Shown in pieces: positions 13,292 to 27,156 of a DNA stretch of 64,000 bases. The notes under the pieces are model-generated. The model was not told the origin of the DNA. It searched no databases and saw nothing but the letters and a program-made list of their open reading frames with translations. This DNA comes from Polytrichum commune (Eukaryota > Streptophyta > Polytrichopsida > Polytrichales > Polytrichaceae), in the NCBI GenBank assembly GCA_950295325.1, contig OX485807.1, forward strand, positions 38,656,440-38,720,439, written 5' to 3'. Position numbers and translations under genes: made by a program. Each line of letters starts with the position of its first letter. The stretch's first letter is position 1.

Positions 13292-14642
13292 ACAAATGTC
13301 ACTAGGACTTGTTGTAGGAATATAATAGATAATTCAACTTATATACTTCCATATGACAAAACACACATGCCTACTACTTGAACATACAACATGAAAGTAG
13401 TCGGAGGCTCACCTTGAAGTAGTCTTGAATTTTCTCCTCAACAATAATCAGTCTTGGCTCCACGTTAGCATACGTCAATGTGAGCCTCAACATATTGCCA
13501 ACGAAAATATTGCAACGAGCACACATGGCCACTAGTATATTTAACATGTTGTAATAAGAGTCAAAGAATTTAGAAAATTTGTGCAATCTCATATATTGTT
13601 TTCTCTATTCATCATATGCGAAGTCCTTGTTCAACTTCTTATCATACTCTAGGAAGTCACTACAACCCCATGTTCCTCCAAACCTGAAAATAAGATTGAT
13701 TGTCCGGAACCTCACCAACTCAATTGAATGCAAGCGTAAAAGTTGCAACATGTTCATAAACATATCATTTCTAAAATCCTCGTAGCAAAGTATGAAGTTG
13801 TTTATGCTCAACAAGACAAATTGTTTTTTTTATATACTCACTGCCAAATGTCATAAGCTACTCACTTAGAGGAATGTTGTTGCTTGTTCAAAGGTTGTTA
13901 GAATTTCATGTTGTAAATTTCTCAAAAACATCAATTAGAGGTGCTTGGTCTAGCAAAATGCAAGACATGATTCCAATTCTTTGGTGTTGGTTGGCAACTT
14001 TGTGAAATCAAGCGCACAACTTCTACACTCTCTATTCTTCTACAAAAAACACATGCAAGTAACATTGACTTTCAAATTAAAATATTTGAAAATCCTTGCA
14101 TTCTAGGCTAAGTATTACTCTAATAACATAGGTGACGAACAAAGTAGGCACTTTGGTGTCAAAATGTCAATTCTTCAAGGTGACGCATGAACTTCTGTAG
14201 ATGTGGACGCTTGATGTGGAGATGACATATTGATACCAATGTTGCAAATGCTAATTGATCGAAAATCAGAAAGGAAAGGTCAAGCATGGAAGCAAAAGAC
14301 AAGAAGGTCCACAAACATAAGGAAAGTAGAATCGCTCAAGACACCACCTGAGGATTTCGACACATGTTGTGTCATATTTTGTACAGGAGATCCACATGTC
14401 TATGAAATGGAGCTACTTTCTAGATTTTCTAATTTGGTCAACTTGTTAACAATATCGGTGTGTGGTCGGAAAGAATTGAAGTTCAAATTTTGCGTGCGTG
14501 TCTAACCCAACGCCTACTTCACTGTACACTACAGGACTCTATGTTGATAATATACACAAGTGACTATCATTGTCAATCCCATGCTTGATAAACTAGTCCC
14601 CCTTCATTTAAAACTTCCAAATGTCAATCTCCGAAATTTGCC
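13292..14642. other. Sequence between element A and the second LTR; weak minus-strand ORFs
   Basis: Two short minus ORFs (13374-13592 and 13605-13814) and one plus ORF (14230-14505) are present. The minus pair (MRLHKFSKFFDSYYNML and MLSINNFILCYEDF) could be pieces of one decayed coding region, but no domain is recognisable. I make no functional claim. Confidence 0.25.
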
Positions 14643-14647
14643 CATGG

Positions 14648-16828
14648 TGTCGAGGTCACCTTCAAACCCTCAGCAAACTTAGACGGTGTAACCCGCTGCT
14701 GACCGGTTTACATGGACACTACACTTATCTAAATTAACTTTTGAAGGTGTTTCCTCTTGGATAAATCTCTAAGGAGAAAGTAGCCTAAGCTTTCAAGCTT
14801 ATGTTCCCCGAAATCCTAATGTCGAGGTTAAGTGTTGTGAACATAAAGAGTGCTTTTGCAATCAATGTAATGGTATCAAAACATTCTTCAATTTCATTTC
14901 CAATTCTAAATCCTCAATCAAAGTTCACAATCACATTACTTTGAGTGTTTTCATTAACAATCCATTGCAATGCCTTTAAGGTGAAAGTTGGCTACTTGAT
15001 GGTCTTCAAAGTCTTTTATTCTTGAATGATGGCTTGAAGATCTTCTTAATGTCTTCATTCTTCTAAAGTTCCTTTTTGTCTGGTTTTCCTTTGTATTCTC
15101 TACTCATGAGAGTTTAGTTCTTCATTCTTGAATATCTCTAAATTCCTAGGAAGGATCTTCTCTAAACTTCCTAATCTCTTTGAGTTCTCCGGTCTCGGAT
15201 TCTTCACGAAATCTCCTTAGTCTTCAAATGAGTGTTGGATTTTGTCAATCTCTTAGTATCTTGGCCTTTGATATCTTGACACCTCCTTAGCTCCAAAAGT
15301 ATCTTAGACCTTGGTTTAGAAAGCTTCCTAAACCTTTAGTCCTCAAAAGGGCTTCAAACTTGCGGTCTTGGTCTCGGGCTTGCGGTCCTCTGGTCCCGAG
15401 GGCCCTCAGTCTCCAAATCTTGAAGAAAGCTTTTAATGTCTTCAAGTCTTTTCTTGTAGTCCTTGATTTCGTAATCTCTTGAAAAGACCTTCAAATCCTA
15501 AAGTCCTCTCGGCCTCTGGTACCGTGGTCCTTCAGTCGCGCGGGTCCTCAGATTTTAAGACCGGCGTCGCGCCTCCGCGCCTCCACGATTCTTCGAACTT
15601 GTTCGTTGCGGATCTTAATTTAAAGACCGGCTCCGATCAATTCCCCGGACCTTCGGTCTCGTGGGCCTTCAAGGTCGCGGGCCTTCAACTCAAAGACCGG
15701 CGAAAACGAACTTGCGGACTTTCAATTCGAAAGCCGGCTTCGAGCAATCTTGCGGACCTTCAAATTAAGGCCGGCTTCGTGCAATCTTGCGGACCTTCAA
15801 TCAAGGCCGGCTTCGATGACGCTCACGTAGGAATGTTGAAATGAATAATGAGGTGCTATAGGGGTCCGTAGTGCCCCTTTATATAGGTTTTGAAATCTTA
15901 TAATTGGTTGAATTAGCGGTTAGGTGTGGCCCCTAATGCCAAATGTCTAATTAGGCTAATTTTAGTCTGAATTCATGCTACAGTCTAAATTTAGGTCTGT
16001 CGGATCTATTTACAGAACCCCACACGTGCTAAATATAGATGTTATTGTGGGGAAGATTGGTTATGTTCTTCTAATTTCCTAGATGTGCCTAGGTGTGTTC
16101 GGTTACCATCCATGAGTCATTCATTCCCAATTTCATCCTTCATTGCTTAGATAGTTAAGGCGGTTAATGTCATCCAAGGGATTTTCATCCCTTGGCTTGG
16201 TCCTTCATCCACCTCCCTTTGAGTGTTAACTAAATGTTCACTAAAGTAACTAGGTTGCTAACTCTAGTAACTAATGCCCTTTACTTATCATCCAAAATGG
16301 CAACCACGTTAACTCCTAATCATCACTAGGATCTACATCCGTTCTCGCCGGTCTAATCTTGCTCGTTCCCGCCGGTTAGCTTTGTTCTCGGCACCTTAAG
16401 ATCGTTCCCAATGCGCTCCCGCCGACCTCCAATTCGTTCCCGGGTCTCAACCCCGTTCCCTAGCGGCTCTTACGTCGCGTCCACGTGGCCGACTCCCACG
16501 CGATATCCATTCCTCCGTTGGGCCAGCTGTCCGGTGCCCAACCCGGACTCGTTCCCGTCCTGGCCCCTACAAATACCCGGCCTCCCGTTTAATTCCGCGT
16601 CTACCCGGGTTTTCAGGCCCGGGTCTTCACTTGCCTCCTGGGCTCCTGCCTTTGCCCGCTACCCGGCTTCTGGCCCCCGGTCTCCTCACCTTCTCTCTCC
16701 CGACTCGTCGTCTCTCCTCTCCAGCTCGTCTTCGTCACCTTCGTACTCCCCTCGCTCAACCTGGTTCCTCTTTGATGCTCCCTCTTTGCTTCCCTTATTG
16801 GCGCTAATGCTCCTTGGTGGTGTATACA
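14648..16828 (-). mobile_element. Solo LTR, minus orientation, sister of 5953-8318
   Basis: Read on the minus strand it starts TGTATACACC and ends GGTGACCTCGACA, i.e. canonical TG...CA. The target duplication CATGG is on both sides (14643-14647 and 16829-16833). It contains a TATA box (minus strand, about 15875-15885) and a GC-rich repetitive part ('cgttcccgccgg'-type words, 16340-16570). At 15370-15830 repeats of 'cggaccttcaa...ggccggcttcg' occur. ORFs here (15479-15844, 16411-16938) have LTR-like low-complexity composition and are not genes. Size 2181 bp. Confidence 0.8.
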
Positions 16829-16833
16829 CATGG

Positions 16834-19800
16834 TCAGGACTAGGATTGGTTGCTTCGAACCAATACAAACTTGGCATTTTAGCTCGTAGTCCACCTCTAA
16901 GACTAGTGTTGAATCCTACAAGAAGAACAATAACTTAATATGGTGCTCATCAACCAATACATTGCATTTAGGCAACATTCATAACTGATACAAACATGGC
17001 ATTGCTCAAAATTTGCAAACATCACACGATGTAGACATTCACCAAATGTTTTGTTAAATTAGTGAACTTCATTCATGACAACTATATTCATTGCCAAAAT
17101 TGTTTACTTGCCAAATCGACACATAAAACAAAGTTTATCCAATTGTAGACATAACAATTTTGTTCATAGTCTACCTCTTAGACTAGTGTCAATTCCTACA
17201 AAGAAGAACTATAACTTATCATGTTGTAGATCGACCAATTGGTTAAGTTTTATACTATAGAACATACATGTATTTCCCATGTGTATGATTGCCCGCTCAA
17301 CAATGATGGGTGCCACTTAAATCGATAACCAAACGCTAAAAATTCAACCATTTAAAGATCCATAATAATTCATGTGAGATTGAACCAGTTGGCATTGACT
17401 TCACTAGCTAGCTAGCAAAGGAGGCAACTAACGTGGTACTACGACACCTACTAGCACTACCTTGATTCCGTTGAGCATAAGAGCATACAATTGAGACCCC
17501 TTTAAGCGTCAAATCTCTAAAAATCTCTTGAAATCACAATACAGGATCACCTCAACAGTTAAGTTCTTAGACAATGTCGAAAACAAGAGATATTGGGTGT
17601 AAAAAATTGATTGGAAACTACATCAAAAGATAAAAAGATTTTTTTTTTTTTTTTTTTTTTTGTGTGTGGTGAATAACATGCCGCGGGAAAAAGGAGAACA
17701 CGTCCTTGAAACAATGCGGGATAGAAAAGACTAAACTACATGAGAAGATAAAAGATGAGATAGTCAAAGAAACCCTTGTGACTCCAAAAACAACGACAAT
17801 TCAAAGGATCTCCATCGAGTAAAAGACACTGACACTAAACATACAGTCCTTCTTGACTTCCACCTATGTTGTCATACAAAATTCAACCTAGTACAATATG
17901 CCAAATGAATGTGAAAGGAAGTAAGAGCTTACATGAATCATGAGGCTAACGAGACTGGGGATGTCTAGCGTTGGATCGCCACGGAGCTGTAACTTGGTGC
18001 ACCGTAAAGCTCTAACAACCCAACATGCAAGCTAAACCTAATAATAATTCCAAATAATAAGCGACATTAAATATCATATTGAATGTAATGTTTTTACCCG
18101 AGGAAGACATATGTTAACACACGATTGTGTTACTTGACGAGTGGTCAATTTGTTTGAACTCCATGCAAGTTTATTGTCAAAGGTAACTATGAGTTTTGAA
18201 GAATACTTGCTGGTAGAAATAAGTTTGCCCACATTAAATGGAAAAGCAGAGGCCCGGCAAAATTGCTCTGCGGAATATGCACAGACTCTGACACTTATCC
18301 GCCTAGCAGTCCTCCTAGATGAATGTACCATGATTCACTTTAACACTATTTAGTGTTAAAGAACTATTTAGTGTACACCAATATGTGCAATTAGGTTGCT
18401 TTTGTGTATAGGTTGCCTCTTTACCCATGTAAAATACCTTGGGTCAAACCAGATCATGCAAAAGCTTCTAACTACCCATTATTCAGCTGCATGGTCGTGT
18501 TCCATTCTATATTTATCATCTGACATGGGCCTCCACTATCTTACCTTAATGGGATGAAATTAATGCTGGAACGAATAATGAATAGTGCCAACATGAATAT
18601 TGTGAATATTGTGAATAATGCTGGTATTTTCAATGATAGTTTTGCTATGAATAGTAATAGGAGGGAATAATACTGAGGTGAACAATGTTTCTTGCGAATA
18701 AAACTGGGATTAATAATGATTCATGCGCATAGTGCCGGGAGTATAACTCCACCCAAATGTCAAAATTCATCTCGAATGTGCCCATACTAAATGAATACTC
18801 CCATTTTGTTCGGGGGCCCATGAAATATAATTGACATAGTCCAGAGTCATGGAACCGACCCACATAGCCGAATAATGTTGTGAACTACGTGATTGAGTCA
18901 CTTCTACATATTTGATCACATCAACGCTGCAATTGTGGTTGCCATGCAAGGAGGGCCGCCAAGAGCTATTAAAAATTGGAGTTTACGGATCGTGTACCCA
19001 GGCACCGAGTGGGGGAACAGTTGTTTGCAAGCCTAGTTCCATCCGCCTTCCTCCTCTAATTGTCTTGCTCAATACTAATTGTTAACTGCAGTCTAGTGTC
19101 ACGGCACTAGATGTTAACCCAACATTATTTGTCGTTCCTTGTAAATTATTTGGGGATGTGAGATTAACAATGTTGGAATTACTGTCACTTACTAAGTGTT
19201 TTTTCATCCAAATTGCAATCATCCATGACAATGTTTCATCACAAGTTGCTGACAAGAGAAGGTAGGGTTACGGCCCAATGGATGAACTCATCCATCGCCC
19301 ATGACTGTATTTGTTCACTTATTCATAAGAAGTGTCAACCAAAAAGTTACCACTGTGAAATCAAATACCATATGACAACTAGATACCACATTTAGCAATG
19401 TAGTTGTGTCTGTAAGTTAGAACTCATGGCTCGTGGTTTGCGAATCACCTTCCAAACACCGCATGTGGTGGAGTGCGCTCTCCTTCCCAAGTGATGTCGA
19501 AAGTACTAATCATCTCAACTTCCAACTTCCAATTGTCCGCTATTTATTATGTCATCTCAACTGCCATATTTACTACATATCCATATATCCATATCTCAAG
19601 TGAGCACTTACAACTGAAGCTTCACAGAGAATGCTAATTTTGCCTTCTTCCCTGGATCTATCTTTGTGCTTGTGGGCGGAGGGTTCCATTTGTGAGACAA
19701 GCTTGTTGACATGTTGTGGTTCGACTATTTGTGCAATTTATACAGTCCGTTGCAAAGGCACATAGCATTTTGAGAAACTTGATGTTGTAGTCACAGTTCT

Positions 19801-19862
19801 GGACTACTTACAAGTTTGTTGAGGAATGAGTCGACCTCTACGATCGGGCAGTGGCAATAGAG
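16834..19862. other. Intergenic, no gene seen
   Basis: AT-rich. A block 'agtccacctctaagactagtg' (about 16888) recurs imperfectly at about 17170, a diverged short direct duplication. A T-run of about 22 followed by GTGTGTG occurs at 17641-17670. The remaining ORFs are shorter than 90 codons with no recognisable features. Confidence 0.5.
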
Positions 19863-20535
19863 TACAGTCTAACCTTGATAATGTCATACCATCCGTTTCA
19901 CCAAAAAGAGTGATATAAACAAGGTGTGACATATTTGATAATGTCACATTTTGAAGATTTGTGCACAATGTGATATTATCAAAAAAATAGGTAGAAAATC
20001 AAAATAAAATTACAATGTAAAAAAGAAAATAAAAATATGAGACTTCAATGTTTTTGAATGTAAAATCTAATTCAAATTTGTGAATAACAACAAGAGCACA
20101 TCATAATGCATTAGAAAAATTATGAGGCCTGGAGAAGGCCGTGGTCCTTTGATCGAATCCTGACAATGTCCCTCCAGGAATGGGCGGGCAAGCGGGAATA
20201 TTTCCCTCCAGGAATGGGCGGTCATCGAGCGGGAAGTTCAAAGAAGCTGCCCATGCTCACTGTCATGCCCATGCGCCTGTCACACGTCATCACGTAATTA
20301 GCTTTCCCGCTCCATTTTTGCCGCTCCAATTCTGTCCATGAACAGGCCTTTTCTTTTCATGCGGTTCCATTTTCTTTTCGTGGCATTTTGTGTGTCATGA
20401 AGAGCAGCGTCTGCTAGTCTGTATGGTTTTAGATTTGGTGTGATGCTTTTGCAACGTGATTGTGCAGTACACTGTAGCATTTGTGTCTGTCAAATTTTGG
20501 ATTGACAGTATTTTAAATATTTTTTTGGTTAAAAA

Positions 20536-23500
20536 ATGGCAGACAAACCTTATAAACTATCTGCTACCATCGGTTCTAAATATGCACCATTGATAAATCG
20601 CAGTCGCATGTTGCATGAACAAACTCACAAGTCAGAGTTTCCAGCATTAAGAGAGGCGGGAGCTACATGTATTGACCTTTGGACTGATGGATCTCTTTAT
20701 CCCAAGCACCCTGTCTTGGATAAACGACCTTGTTTTCGAAGCGTCAACCAATTACTAAAATATGTTGGAGAGGGGAAAAACGGTCTCTTAGGCTATGTAG
20801 AAAGTTTATGCTCACTTGACAGTACAATGCTGTTCAAAATTGATGAAGGGAAGAGAGAGATACAAGCACTTCGTGAGCATATTCTGCGATTGACAAATGA
20901 TGTTGAGGAAAAGAATCGACTACTTAACTTCGCTCGTTCCGAAATTCAATCACGTGAGAGCATAGTTCAGCAAAGTAGAGAAGTCCTTGTAACCACCGAT
21001 TCTTTGAGAGGCGAGTTGTCTACGTTGAGAGAAGAATATTCTGCCATGCAGTTTGATCACGAAGAGCGTATCCGCAATTTCACTGCTATTGAATCACAAA
21101 GTGTAGAAGATCGCTTTCAAGTTGAATTAGACTTGTGGATATTGATCGAAAGTGAGAAGGAGCAGAATGAAGAGAAATTCAAATTAATTCAGGGACAACT
21201 CAATAGAACCAAGGCGACTTTGAGACGGCGAGAAGCAAAAATTGGAAAATTGATTCGAACGCCTTTCGGGTATCGTAGTATAGTTAGACCACACAAAGAT
21301 CTATGCGATCTCGCTCCAGGAGGGGGTCAAGCAAAAAGAACGATGAGATTGGCCAGGGCGATCACATCGCCAACCACATTAACAAAAATATGCAGTTAGA
21401 ATTCCGAAACTGGATCTCGACGGCGTCTTTGTGGTAGTCATGAAAAACAAGCTGAAACAGGGAATGTCCTTGCAAATATGTTGTCAGTGAATGAAGTATC
21501 TGCAATCTGCAAAACAACAAGAATGAACAAAGTAGGAGTCGGAATTGCAAATGAATATATGGACAAGATTGGAGAGAGCATTTGTCCAGAGGAAATTGTT
21601 GAAAGAATGGACTATAATGGCATCACACAGAATGGCTACGCTGCTGTTTACAAACGTTTCCAAAGTGCTGTAAAGGTGTCAAACAGAGGTTTGCGAATAG
21701 GTTGCCTTCCAAGGCCTTTCAGAGTGTCCAAAACTAGACAAATGCTCAATCTAAAGTTAGCGGAGTTCATTGGTGATTACTACTCGTTGACTGAGTCAAA
21801 CACATTTCCACTACCAACCAAATCTAAGGAGAAAGACTCTGTCATCGTTTCCTTGAATCAATACAACAACATTTTTGCTGATGTGGAGCAAGTGCAACGC
21901 ACAATGGTTGAACTATATGGCATCACAGTTGAAGGTATGTATCACAGCCTAAACTCAATTGTATGTATCACAGCTCTTCATGAGTTCATGTTCACCTTCA
22001 AGAGTTTATATTAGAGTTGGAAATGAAGCTGCATGTTCACTTCAATCTCATTGATTTGTGCATCATTGAATATAAGTTTTTGACATGTTGTTTAAATTTT
22101 TTTATTGTAGAGCTGAACGGGAATCCACTCATGTTCTGTATTAAGCTCGATGAAGCAGAAGTTGTGCATGCTCAAAAGTTTGAGAGAGTCTCTTTAACAC
22201 TGATGAATAGAGCCCTTGACAGTAGTATAGATCCTAGAAGTGAGATATACTTTTCAGTGCAGAGCGAAAGAGAAGTCTGGCCTATTGCTGCATTTCAGAT
22301 TCCTAAAGAGTCGCATAAGATACTAAGTTGGGTGTTCTCCCAAACTAAAATACCATCATTGATAGATAAGCAAGAGAGAGGACAAATGCTTGAAGTTGCA
22401 GGAATAGGTTCATTCAAAGTCGAATGGCACATGGCAGCCGACATGAAAATAGTGAAATGCATGTATGGCCTTTCAATGGGAGCAAACAACCCATTTAGTT
22501 GCATATACTGCAATCAACAACGATGTAAGTCAATGATAGGAACGATCGAGCAAGCTGAGACAGTAATGAAGGAAAAACAGAAGTACTCATGGAGTCATGG
22601 CATGTTTTCCAACACAGTTGATGCAAGTCCAACAATTGGACACGAGCGGTGGAAGCCTGTGTTGCCCATCCCCTTAGACCGTGTGCACATATGTACACTC
22701 CATTGTCTGAATCGAATCATAGAGAAGCTTGTGCATCTGCACTTCATGCAAGTGTGGGTGATACGAAATGAAGCACGACAGAAGGAGGCCATTATCAAGA
22801 TGCAGAAAGCCGTATCACTCACTGGAGCCCACGGTGGCAATGTCATTATGTTTAAAGATGAGGACTTGTCAGGGAAGTGTAATAACATTCCAAACAAATG
22901 TTCCTTCAGTGGACCTCATGCTATGAAGCTTTTCAAGCTCAATCCTGAAACGATTACAGGATCTACACCACGAAAGTTATATGTTGATGTAGTGAATGCA
23001 GAGCAAAATTTTGCTAATAGGGGCCAAGATAAAAGAGACCGGCTTGAGCTCTGGAGGTTATTAGATGAACTCCGGCCTTATTGCCAAGGTTTGAGATTGC
23101 AAGAGAATCAATCAGCTGCAGATTTCAAACAGAAGGTTGAAGCATGGGGTAGGCTATTTGTGAAATGCTTCGGAGAGCAACATGTGACTCATTATATGGT
23201 ACGTTTCCACAACTTCATGTCTGTATGGTACGTCTGCCTGTCAAAGTGTCTCCTCAGTGTAAGAGTGCAAATCAGCTATAATTCATCTTAGGAATGGAAA
23301 TGTGCCTTGAACAACAAACGGTATACTAATAGAGAGCTTTGTTGCTATATGCTCGATTATATAAGTATATTACATGTTGTTTAATATTATCACCTCACTA
23401 ATCATATCTAACTATATCACCTCACTTGTCAAACATCATGTTCTAGTACGACATGCTGTGTTTTTTGTAGAGAAATATGGTTCTCTAGCAGTATGGAGCT

Positions 23501-23835
23501 GTCAGGGAATGGAAAATAGTCATCATGCCGCTAAGACTGCCTACCAACACCACACCCACCACTCAGGAGGTAGAGTGAAGAAGAGTCCTTTGGTACAAAC
23601 TTTTCAACATTGGTACCGGATTATAGCCCATAGATTTCGAAATAAAGATACTCAGATTCCTGTGAATGAATTCGACACTCTAGAAGCCGAGCTAGCAATA
23701 GCTGCAAGGCGGGAGGCTTCCTTACGATCTAGTGCAGCTGCTCACAGTGCAGCATGGAGATCCAAGTGTCGACGCCAAGGGAGCAAGTGGTTGCCAATCA
23801 TTGAAGAAGCATGCACAAGCAACAATAGTGTTTAA
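20536..23835 (+). pseudogene. Multi-exon protein of unknown family, probably transposon-derived; interrupted
   Basis: Exon 1 starts with MADKPYKLSATIGSKYAPL and contains a long Glu/Arg-rich coiled-coil (about 20850-21250). At 21397-21399 a TAG interrupts a frame that otherwise stays open to about 21934. A neighbouring frame (QGDHIANHINKNMQLEFRNW, about 21355-21415) looks more protein-like, so a frameshift near here is an alternative reading. An intron at 21935-22110 has a GTATGT donor and an ATTGTAG acceptor, phase 1. The next exon (22111-23198) has CNQQRC, HCLNRIIEKLVHLH and NFANRGQDKRDRLELW. A GTACGT donor follows HYM at 23199. The last exon has HVLVRHAVFFVEKYG, GMENSHHAAKTAYQHH and LVQTFQHWYRIIAHRF, ending at 23835. 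Its acceptor (about 23430) lacks a clear AG. I cannot name the family. The His-rich pattern recalls uncharacterised transposon proteins of plants and invertebrates. Confidence 0.55.
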
Positions 23836-25023
23836 CATCTTGATCAACTAAGCTTAATATGTTCGCGCCCCAGGTGTACTGCGACGTTCTACTTGACGTT
23901 CTAGGCCTGGGTTCATTAGTTGGATGTTGATAGGGAGACCGCCAGACTGGTAAGCTGATCAAATGGAACTATCCTAGGCCATTTTGTAAACTCTCCATCG
24001 TTTGATGAGGGAAGTTGTGAAGACCCCTTGACAACATCTAACGCATATAACGCATCTTGTTGTACCATTTTGCTGTTGTTTAGCCTGGTTCTCGTGATTA
24101 CAAATACAGACTCTTACACACTTGACGTGCAACTAACAAGTTGACTCTTACACACTTACACACTTGACGTGCAACACACTCACAAGAGAACAACTAACAA
24201 CTAACGACACATCTGCGACATGATTTTTTAGAATTCAAGAAGTAAAGATCCAAAAATATCAACGGAAAATTAGAATGTGCAGACCACGTAGCTAGTCACA
24301 AAGAAAACACCGATTTATGATTGAAATCAATTTCTCTCCATAGATCAACATTCTCACTCAGCATACCACACAAAAAGAACTGCATCTCACTACTCTTTAG
24401 AGCACGACATCCCGACGTGCGACAGAACCATTTAGAATCCATAAAAAATTCTGCAATTCCGTCATCTGTCTCTCATAAATTAAAGAACTGTGCATATGCG
24501 ACAAGGCAAAATTAAGTCACCTAACCTGCACACGAAACAAGAGACACCAGCAATCAAAACCACTACCTCAGCAGAAGATGGTTTCCATCACCACATGCTT
24601 CAAAATCAAAATAAATACTGGTTCAAAGTTGTTTGCCTAGATGTTCCTTCTGAAGTTCTGCGCAAAAATTAACGCTGACCACTTAGCCACCTGCTGCGAT
24701 CGCTCAAGTACAGTTCCTAAACCATATGGATAAGTATCGATGTAGAAGGTGATGCATTAGTCCCTGCAATGAGCCCTAAGTTTTAGTATCAACACTTGTT
24801 CCAGGCTACCACACAAATACCTCCTCATCACTGTGCAGTGATCATTCATCTCCAAAAAATTCAGAGCAAGCTCTAAACAGACAGCCAGGTGATTTGTGAT
24901 GCAAAGAGTGATCATGAACAACAATCTGCATTGCTACAAACTTATTGAAGTGGATGACCATGAGAAACATATTAAGATGAACATCTTGATCAACATATTA
25001 AGATTAACATCTTGATCAACATA
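23836..25023. other. Between the two gene sets, no gene seen
   Basis: The 3' flank of the plus-strand gene has short direct repeats 'acttgacgtgcaac' (about 24120-24175) and 'aacatcttgatcaacatatc' (about 24980-25045, also at 23834-23848 as 'aacatcttgatcaac'). No supported coding sequence. Confidence 0.4.
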
Positions 25024-27072
25024 TCAAGAATTTAACATCTTGATCAACAAAGCTAATTTTTCTATAAGGCGAAGTTTTTTTGGTGGTAACAAGTCTACAA
25101 CAAACTTCTTCTTTTCGTTTCTGTAGTTGACTAAATTCGCTCTGTTACAATCAATGATTGCAAGCCTAAACTCAATATCACTTCCCAAATACACTTCTAA
25201 TTCTTTTCTCACATCTGACAGGGACCACGACATTCCAACTTCCAGCTCTTGGCTCCACATGTCTCCCATCTCGCACTGGATAGTCACAATAACTTCAGGC
25301 TCAAAATTATCCATAGCCTGCCATTTATTAAGACCAACTTGCCTTTCTCGATTGTACACAAAGTTTGTGTATAGAATTGACCTACCAATGTGATAACGGA
25401 ATACCAATGAAGTAGAATCGACTGTGCATTTGATGTGATCAACGCTTATTGAAACTTTAATATTCCATCCTTGATCCATCAAGGAATCTGTGAGTTCTTT
25501 TTTCACAGGTTTGAAAACGAACATTGTTGGCTTTCTTGTAACATTTGAACTTGCTACAACAAACAGATCAACAAAGACGTGAATAGGTAGAAAGCATGAG
25601 AAATGTGTCTGTTTGCTGCCTGTTTGTAGGCCTCATTGCAGATTGAAACTCTATGCGAAATCTGGCCCGAAAAGCTTCTGTTGTATACATATCTGGCAAC
25701 GGCCATTCAGCTGATTCGAGTCCAGGAAGTGGAATTGGGATCACCGTCCCAAAAGTCAAAGGATTTGATCTTGGTATGTATGTAGCATTATAAAAGAAAA
25801 CATTGTCCCTTAAGAGCTCCGCATGTGACCTGACCCCTCGAGTACGCTCTCCAATCTCAGCATGAAGAACAACAATAACTCCAATGATGCTCTCTGGGTG
25901 TACCCAATCTTTATAGTCACTCAAATACAAGTCTGCCAAGATAAACAATATACAGAACCCTCAATGTTTGAAGGGAAAAAGTTAACAATACAATAATAAG
26001 CATGCTATAAGGAAACGAAGGAGACAGAATTATGAGTTTCAGGAGCACACATTTTCGATAGAATTTGGCTCAGAGCCCACCGAGGCATGGTAATGATAAG
26101 TGCCACAGCATTTAACAAAATGCCATATGAGTTCTACTGCAGCAACGAGTAGCTACTGGTGATGTCATGGGAGTTCATTCCACAGCTGCACAGTAGCATG
26201 ACTGGTACCGTCGTTCTTGTCACGGCGCTAATTCTGAACTAATAATTTACATGCACTACCATTCATATGCACGGAACTCACAACTTCAACACCAATATAG
26301 AATCGGACAAAACGAGAAACTGACTGAAGAAAGGTGAGAACCAGTCTACATACTGATTGACAAGAAAAAAAAGTGAACGACATTAGGAGAACTCAGGGAG
26401 TAGAGAGAATTCGAGCCATCAAAAATCTGCCAAGATAAACAATATACAGAACCCTCAATGTTTGAAGGGAAAAAAAGTTAACAATACAATAATAAGCATG
26501 TTGTAAGGAAACGAAGCTTCTAACTTACAGTTTACGGCGCCTAGCCCAATTAAGACTATGGGATCTAAGTCCAGTTGACGGCGCTGATATGCGTGTTGCA
26601 CTTGCACTGCCGAAACACCTTTGCATCCTGGACTCATGCGGAATCCCGAAATCCTTGCCTTATAAGATCCTTCAATGCTATCTGCACCACCGTGCCTTGC
26701 CGCATCCTTTGCATGCCCTCCCTTTTTTCCAGGCCTAAGAGAAACCCACGAATTAATTTCTACTCTCAATGAAACCCTAACTCCTGCTTCAGAAATATTT
26801 TCAATACTGACTGACTCAATCGCTCCGATAGCCATTGCCGAAACAGAAGTAGAGAACCAGAGAGTTCCTAGAAGCAAACCTAAACCTGGCAAAATTCCTT
26901 GGCAAAGAGAAGCGACACATAGAAAGACACATAGAAAAAGAAGCGCAGTCAGAAAGACAATGAAACCACAAAAGCGCGCGAAACATTGACACTTCAAAAC
27001 AACGTAAGCGCGCAAGGCTTCTTCGCGCCTAAATCCCACTTTCTCATTCAATGGATAATCATACCTGTACAA
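25024..27072 (-). CDS. Putative three-exon membrane-anchored protein, unknown function
   Basis: Exon 1 (27072-26529) encodes a basic N-terminus followed by a strongly hydrophobic segment (CGFIVFLTALLFLCVFLCV and beyond, about residues 36-85), then a soluble part, ending at a GTAAGTT donor in phase 1. Exon 2 (from 25932, acceptor CTTGGCAG) continues in matching phase: LYLSDYKDWVHPESIIGVIVVLHAEIGERTRG, shown here only by its key start, through FRARFRIEFQ. Exon 3 (from 25553, acceptor TTGTTGTAG, to 25024) has a beta-rich stretch, SISVDHIKCTVDSTS, and ends with a Lys-rich tail. The link from exon 2 to exon 3 is unresolved, since the nearest phase-compatible donor would leave a 25-nt intron. One or two N-terminal membrane segments plus an extracytoplasmic beta domain is compatible with a LEA_2/NDR1-like layout, but this is a guess from layout only. 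Confidence 0.4.
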
Positions 27073-27156
27073 CTGCCTTCCACGTCATACGTTCTTGATG
27101 TAGCCACGGGCAGGCTCTGCATGTAGGCTCCATTGGGTACGAATATTGGAGGCCTC

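Noticed and set aside
15479-16938. Two plus ORFs (121 and 175 residues) as genes
   Set aside because: They lie within the solo LTR and consist of its GC-rich repeated words.
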